From contig NC_011295.1 in NCBI RefSeq assembly GCF_000020945.1, forward strand, positions 806,001-870,000: a stretch of DNA of 64,000 nt, in the 5' to 3' direction. The notes under the pieces are model-generated. The model was not told where the DNA came from. It did not search any database and saw only the letters and a list, made by a program, of their open reading frames with translations. The DNA is from Coprothermobacter proteolyticus DSM 5265. GTDB taxonomy: Bacteria > Coprothermobacterota > Coprothermobacteria > Coprothermobacterales > Coprothermobacteraceae. The stretch's first letter is position 1. Each line of letters begins with the position of its first letter. A program made the position numbers and the translations under genes. Positions 59,960 to 64,000 of this stretch are shown in pieces.

Positions 59960-62274
59960 CGATTCCGTCCCTTCCTTTGAGTGTCTCTTTGGACTAATCT
60001 AATGTTCAAGAAGTACGTGAAGAAATCTTTTCTGACGTTGCTAAGCATTTCTGCAAACATCATGGCAGCTTGGTACTGATATTCAACTAGAGGATCCTTT
60101 TGTCCTAAAGCTTGCCATCCTATGCCTTGTTGCAAGTACTCCATGTTCTGTAAATGATTGATAAAATTCCAGTCCATTACTCGAAGCAAAACTTTCTTGT
60201 CCAGCTCCGGATCAACATTACTAAGTTCATTTTTCTTTGCTTCATAGTTGGACATTATCACAGAGAATACAACATCCTTTACCTCATCTTGGCTAGCATT
60301 TTCTAGGCCTTCAACTGTTATGCCCACAGCCAATAGCTGATCTGAAACACTTTCAGGATTGCGCGCTAAGTCTTCAGCGTAATGCTCCGCTAAACGTTCC
60401 GCCAAGGGAGTAACATCTTCCATCTCCAAGATTTGTCTTCTTTCCTTGTAGATGTACTCCCTTTGTTGACCCAAAACATTATCGTAATCCAAAAGCCTTT
60501 TTCTTATTTCATAATGGTAGTTTTCAACTCTTTTTTGAGCTGTTTCAATGGCACGAGTCAAAAGTGGGTGTTCGATGCGGTCGTCCTCTTCCACATGCAG
60601 TTTATCAAAAATGCCTTTGAGCGTATCACCGCCATAAAGTTTCAAGAGCTCATCTTCTAAAGACAAGTAAAACTGCGAGCTACCAGGATCGCCTTGCCTT
60701 CCGCTTCGTCCTCGAAGCTGGTCATCTATTCTTCGAGCCTCATGCCGTTCACTACCAATGACATGCAGTCCGCCCAGCTCTGCAACACCTTCACCAAGAA
60801 CAATGTCAACGCCTCGTCCTGCCATGTTTGTGGCCACTGTGACAGCACCACGTTGGCCAGCTTTTGCAATGATTTCTGCTTCTTTTTCGTGGTACTTAGC
60901 ATTTAAAACTTCGTGCGGAATGCCTTCTTTCTTCAACATTCTTGAAAGTTTTTCAGATTTCTCCACAGACCTGGTGCCTATAAGTACAGGTTGTCCCTTA
61001 GCATGCCTTTCTTTAATATCTGCCACAATGGCACGAAACTTTCCTTCTTCACTACTGTAAATCACGTCAGGCAGGTCCACTCTGATCATGGGTTTGTTAG
61101 TAGGAACCACTACAACGTCCATATTGTAAATACCACTAAATTCATTCGCTGCTGACGCTGCAGTTCCTGTCATGCCAGCAATCTTGTTGTACAGCTTAAA
61201 GAAGTTCTGATATGAAATCAGAGCCAACACCTGTGATTCGCCTTTAACTTGGACGCCTTCTTTGGCTTCAATTGCTTGATGAAGTCCATCACTGTATCTA
61301 CGCCCATACATGAGCCGACCAGTGAACTCGTCTATGATAATTACTTCACCATCTTTTACTATGTAATCCACTTCTGACTTATAAAGATATTCAGCGCGCA
61401 ATGCTTGAAGAACTTTTCTAAGAAGGTCAGCGTTTTCAGGTGCATACAGATTATCAGTTTTTACGAACCGTTCTACCTTATGTGCTCCAGACTCATGCAA
61501 AATGACATTTCGTTCCTTTTCTTCAATGTCAAAGTCCACACCTGGAACCATTCTTCGAGCCAGTTTGGCCAGCTCGTAGTAGATGCGAGTGTCTTCCTGA
61601 CCGGGTCCGCTAATGATAAGAGGCGTTCTGGCTTCATCGATAAGTACAGAATCTGCTTCGTCTACTATTGCATAATCCAGTCCCTGCTGAACAATGTCCT
61701 CTAGGCTTAAAGCCATGTTATCCCGTAAGTAATCAAAACCAAATTCATAGTTTGTCCCGTAAACTACATCAGCCGCATAAGCCGCCTTTTTTTCTTCGGT
61801 AGTTTGGTTGCTGTGAATGTAGGCAACTGTCAAACCAAGTGCTTCATAAACAGGCTTCATCCAATTAGCGTCACGTTTTGCCAAATATTCGTTAACAGTC
61901 ACAACATGCACTTTGTGACCAGAGACAGCCATGGCGTAAACGGGCAACGTGGCAACCAGTGTCTTGCCTTCCCCGGTCTTCATTTCCGCTACTTTACCTT
62001 CAAACAGCACCTTACCACCTATAAGCTGTACATCAAAATGTCGCATGTTGAGCTGCCGTCGAGCTACTTCTCTGACCACTGCAAACATCTCAGGGAGTAG
62101 TTCATCCACCGACTGACCTTTATCAAGTTGATTCTGAAAATACGTTTTTTTGTTGTGAAGGTCCTCATCGGATAACTGCATCATTGCAGGCTCAAAAGCA
62201 TTTACTTTATATGCGAAATCAAAATACTTTTTCAAATGTCGATCCGATGAGGATCGCCCGAACCACTTGAACAT
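59956..62274 (-). CDS. secA: Preprotein translocase ATPase SecA
   Basis: Motor of Sec export. It has Walker [10 protein letters not shown], the DEAD-like [20 protein letters not shown], the preprotein cross-linking region with GMTGTA, and [23 protein letters not shown]. The 772-residue chain ends after the helical scaffold region without the C-terminal zinc motif, as in several thermophiles. It follows hpf with a one-base overlap (stop/start). Confidence 0.97.
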   Translation of the reverse strand: MFKWFGRSSSDRHLKKYFDFAYKVNAFEPAMMQLSDEDLHNKKTYFQNQLDKGQSVDELLPEMFAVVREVARRQLNMRHFDVQLIGGKVLFEGKVAEMKTGEGKTLVATLPVYAMAVSGHKVHVVTVNEYLAKRDANWMKPVYEALGLTVAYIHSNQTTEEKKAAYAADVVYGTNYEFGFDYLRDNMALSLEDIVQQGLDYAIVDEADSVLIDEARTPLIISGPGQEDTRIYYELAKLARRMVPGVDFDIEEKERNVILHESGAHKVERFVKTDNLYAPENADLLRKVLQALRAEYLYKSEVDYIVKDGEVIIIDEFTGRLMYGRRYSDGLHQAIEAKEGVQVKGESQVLALISYQNFFKLYNKIAGMTGTAASAANEFSGIYNMDVVVVPTNKPMIRVDLPDVIYSSEEGKFRAIVADIKERHAKGQPVLIGTRSVEKSEKLSRMLKKEGIPHEVLNAKYHEKEAEIIAKAGQRGAVTVATNMAGRGVDIVLGEGVAELGGLHVIGSERHEARRIDDQLRGRSGRQGDPGSSQFYLSLEDELLKLYGGDTLKGIFDKLHVEEDDRIEHPLLTRAIETAQKRVENYHYEIRKRLLDYDNVLGQQREYIYKERRQILEMEDVTPLAERLAEHYAEDLARNPESVSDQLLAVGITVEGLENASQDEVKDVVFSVIMSNYEAKKNELSNVDPELDKKVLLRVMDWNFINHLQNMEYLQQGIGWQALGQKDPLVEYQYQAAMMFAEMLSNVRKDFFTYFLNIRLVQRDTQRKGRNR

Positions 62275-62846
62275 TACTCAGTCAATACCTCTATAACACC
62301 GTAACCACGTTTCTTTCTCTTATACACGATTTTAGGGTTGCCTGTATCAGGATCCATGAACACGAAGAATGTATGACCCAATGACTCCATTTGCAGTACG
62401 GCCTCTTCCTCGCTCATGGGTAGCACAACAAATCTCTTGCGCCGCTCAATAAGTGGTTCCTCAACCTTCTCTTCTCCGAGGAGAGAACCTACGTTCAAAG
62501 TCGTTGTTTTCTCTACCTTTCCACCCTGACGTGAATCAAATAGCTTTTCTTTGAAACGCTTTATGTTGGATTCCAACTTATCAGCAGCTTTATCAATGGC
62601 AGCATAAAGATCGGGGTCTTCCACTTCTGCACGAATAAGCCTTCCGTTAGCGTCAAGCGTCACTTCAACATCAAAAACAGGTTCACGAGCTTGACGTTCT
62701 TTTTCAACCACTACTTTTACGCCGAGAATGGGATCAAAATAGCGGTAAACACGCCCGATTTTTTCTTCGATGTACTGTTTTATGGCTGCAGTCAGTTCTA
62801 TGTTCTTTCCAACCATGTCAATTTTCACGTTTTCGTCTTTCACCAT
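62274..62846 (-). CDS. hpf: Ribosome hibernation promoting factor, long form
   Basis: Forms inactive 100S ribosome dimers in stationary phase. The 190-residue protein has the N-terminal S30AE domain (TAAIKQYIEEKIGRVYRYFDP) and the long C-terminal dimerisation domain (VVLPMSEEEAVLQMESLGHTFFVFMD). The hpf-secA-prfB order is conserved in Firmicutes and related groups. Confidence 0.95.
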   Translation of the reverse strand: MVKDENVKIDMVGKNIELTAAIKQYIEEKIGRVYRYFDPILGVKVVVEKERQAREPVFDVEVTLDANGRLIRAEVEDPDLYAAIDKAADKLESNIKRFKEKLFDSRQGGKVEKTTTLNVGSLLGEEKVEEPLIERRKRFVVLPMSEEEAVLQMESLGHTFFVFMDPDTGNPKIVYKRKKRGYGVIEVLTE

Positions 62847-62866
62847 TCATCCCCTCCTTAATATGC

Positions 62867-63739
62867 TTATACCCAAGATGGTGACCTAAAACCCTCTCCT
62901 ACTACTCTTACACCTTCAACAACGATGTAAAAACTCTTTGGATCAACACGCCTAATGATCCTCTCCATTTCATCTGTTTCTGATTGCGAAACACAAACTA
63001 CGAGAGCCTTCCTTTCAGTCCCGGCATAGGAGCCCCAACTTTGAAGCAGCGTTGCACCTCTACCTAGATTCTCATCTACTTCCTTCAACATTTGCTCGTA
63101 ATTGTCGCTTATTATGAAGAACACACGCTCTCTGATGAATCCCTTCTGCATCATGTCCACTGCAGCGCTACCAATAAATATGCTCACGATTGCCAGCAAC
63201 GCCACATCAGTACTCCTAAAGACCAGCGCCATGAGAGTCACTACCGTTGCATCAGCAATGAAAATAGATTGTCCCACTGAGATACCAGTGTATTTGTTGA
63301 TTATAAAACCTACTATATCCGTTCCCCCCGTGGTTGCTCTGCCCTTGAAAACGAGTCCCAACCCAATACCAGATAAAGCTCCTCCATAGAGAACGCTCAA
63401 AATGAGGTCATTGGTAAGTGGTTGAGCATAGTACTTGCTTAGCAGATCCACAAAAAAACTAAGGAAAAATGTCCCAATGAGTGTTCCCGTACCAATATGA
63501 GAACCCAAGAGCCAAAAAGCCAGTGCGAACAATACCAGGTTCAATATGAGCATCCATGTTCCAATACTTAGAAAGGGAACAAAGTGGTTAATAGTGAGAG
63601 CTAATCCTCCTACACCACCAGGCGCCAAATTATGGGGAAACAAGAAGGCTACTAAACCAAAAGCAGTTACTAAACACCCCAACACAATTAATAGAACATC
63701 TTTAAAACGGGGAATAGATTTTCTAAAAGAGTCAATCAT
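62867..63739 (-). CDS. yitT: YitT family membrane protein (DUF161/DUF2179)
   Basis: Five or six membrane helices, with the YitT phrases GLVAFLFPHNLAPGGVGGLAL and KGRATTGGTDIVGFIINKYT, then a cytoplasmic DUF2179 domain (FFIISDNYEQMLKEVDENLGRGATLL). 290 aa, usual. The transport role is unproven. It lies 20 bases before hpf in the same direction. Confidence 0.9.
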   Translation of the reverse strand: MIDSFRKSIPRFKDVLLIVLGCLVTAFGLVAFLFPHNLAPGGVGGLALTINHFVPFLSIGTWMLILNLVLFALAFWLLGSHIGTGTLIGTFFLSFFVDLLSKYYAQPLTNDLILSVLYGGALSGIGLGLVFKGRATTGGTDIVGFIINKYTGISVGQSIFIADATVVTLMALVFRSTDVALLAIVSIFIGSAAVDMMQKGFIRERVFFIISDNYEQMLKEVDENLGRGATLLQSWGSYAGTERKALVVCVSQSETDEMERIIRRVDPKSFYIVVEGVRVVGEGFRSPSWV

Positions 63740-63758
63740 GTGACTAGCACCCTACTTC

Positions 63759-64000
63759 CTACTCTGCAAAAGCTGTCATGTACTTATCTTTGAGTTTGAT
63801 GTAGTCCAATGCATTTTCTTTTATGCCCTGAATTTCTTCCTCACTCAGCGTCCTCACAATCTTGTAAGGATTCCCCACGACCAGAGAACCTGATGGAATA
63901 CGCTTGCGAGGAGGAATAAGCGTCCCAGCTGCTACCAGTACATTGTCTTCTATTTGTGCTCCATCAAGTACAATAGCACCCATACCAATGAGCACATTGT
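63759..64000 (-). CDS. Gamma-carbonic-anhydrase-like hexapeptide protein (N-terminus off the right edge)
   Basis: C-terminal part of a left-handed beta-helix protein: NVLIGMGAIVLDGAQIEDNV and LVAAGTLIPPRKRIPSGSLVVGNPYKIVR, the usual end of the YrdA/PaaY/CaiE group. The reading frame continues to the window edge, so the start and the metal His residues are not visible. Enzymatic carbonic anhydrase activity cannot be judged. Confidence 0.85.
   Translation of the reverse strand, partial: NVLIGMGAIVLDGAQIEDNVLVAAGTLIPPRKRIPSGSLVVGNPYKIVRTLSEEEIQGIKENALDYIKLKDKYMTAFAE

Overview
The window reads as chromosomal core of a thermophilic, anaerobic, peptide-fermenting bacterium of roughly 44% GC. It best fits a Coprothermobacter-like organism: a sodium-pumping methylmalonyl-CoA decarboxylase pathway, a histidine lyase, a Pyrococcus-type membrane-bound [NiFe] hydrogenase, very tight gene packing and many TTG starts. 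No 16S rRNA gene is present, so the assignment is inference. Nearly everything is on the minus strand; only the hyp cluster and a two-gene unit near 52.6-55.0 kb run on the plus strand.

Layout. 1-2.4 kb: a two-component ABC exporter (permease cut by the left edge) and a small AhpD-like protein. 2.6-13.2 kb: yebC-ruvC-ruvA-ruvB-queH-queA-tgt-secD-secF-apt-rel-dtd, covering Holliday junction processing, the last steps of queuosine synthesis, Sec export, purine salvage and the stringent response. 13.3-25.0 kb: tilS-hpt-ftsH, then a complete succinyl-CoA to propionyl-CoA module (mutase large and small subunits, MeaB, epimerase, decarboxylase alpha/delta/gamma/beta) and hutH. Two tRNAs (fMet, Met) precede tilS.

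25.2-34.5 kb: a 13-14 gene group 4 membrane-bound hydrogenase operon with Mrp antiporter-type subunits. Its 1024-residue antiporter subunit appears to be two antiporter modules in one chain. 34.6-40.2 kb, divergent: hypF-C-D-E-A-B, the six NiFe-cofactor maturation genes. The large subunit stops right after its C-terminal CxxC motif, which fits the absence of a maturation endopeptidase gene.

40.1-47.1 kb: rimP-nusA-infB-ylxP-rbfA-nrnA-truB-ribF. 47.1-52.0 kb: tRNA-Tyr, -Gly, -Thr, tuf, rpmG, tRNA-Trp, secE, nusG, rplK, rplA, then rplJ-rplL behind an L10-type leader. 52.05-52.41 kb: an unexplained stretch with inverted repeats. 52.4-55 kb: tRNA-Thr(TGT), a 2-hydroxyacid dehydrogenase and a short RqcH. 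55-64 kb: yitT-hpf-secA-prfB-ftsE-ftsX-M23 hydrolase-ctpA, with a gamma-carbonic-anhydrase-like gene cut by the right edge.

The genes suggest amino-acid fermentation in which electrons leave as H2 through an ion-translocating hydrogenase and carbon leaves partly as propionate with sodium pumping, so ion gradients are made twice. The most notable oddities are a Tgt lacking all four zinc ligands, two genes (rel, queH) with no ATG/GTG/TTG start upstream of their conserved N-termini, a B12-binding subunit with altered motifs, the double antiporter subunit, and a tuf gene with codon usage unlike its neighbours.
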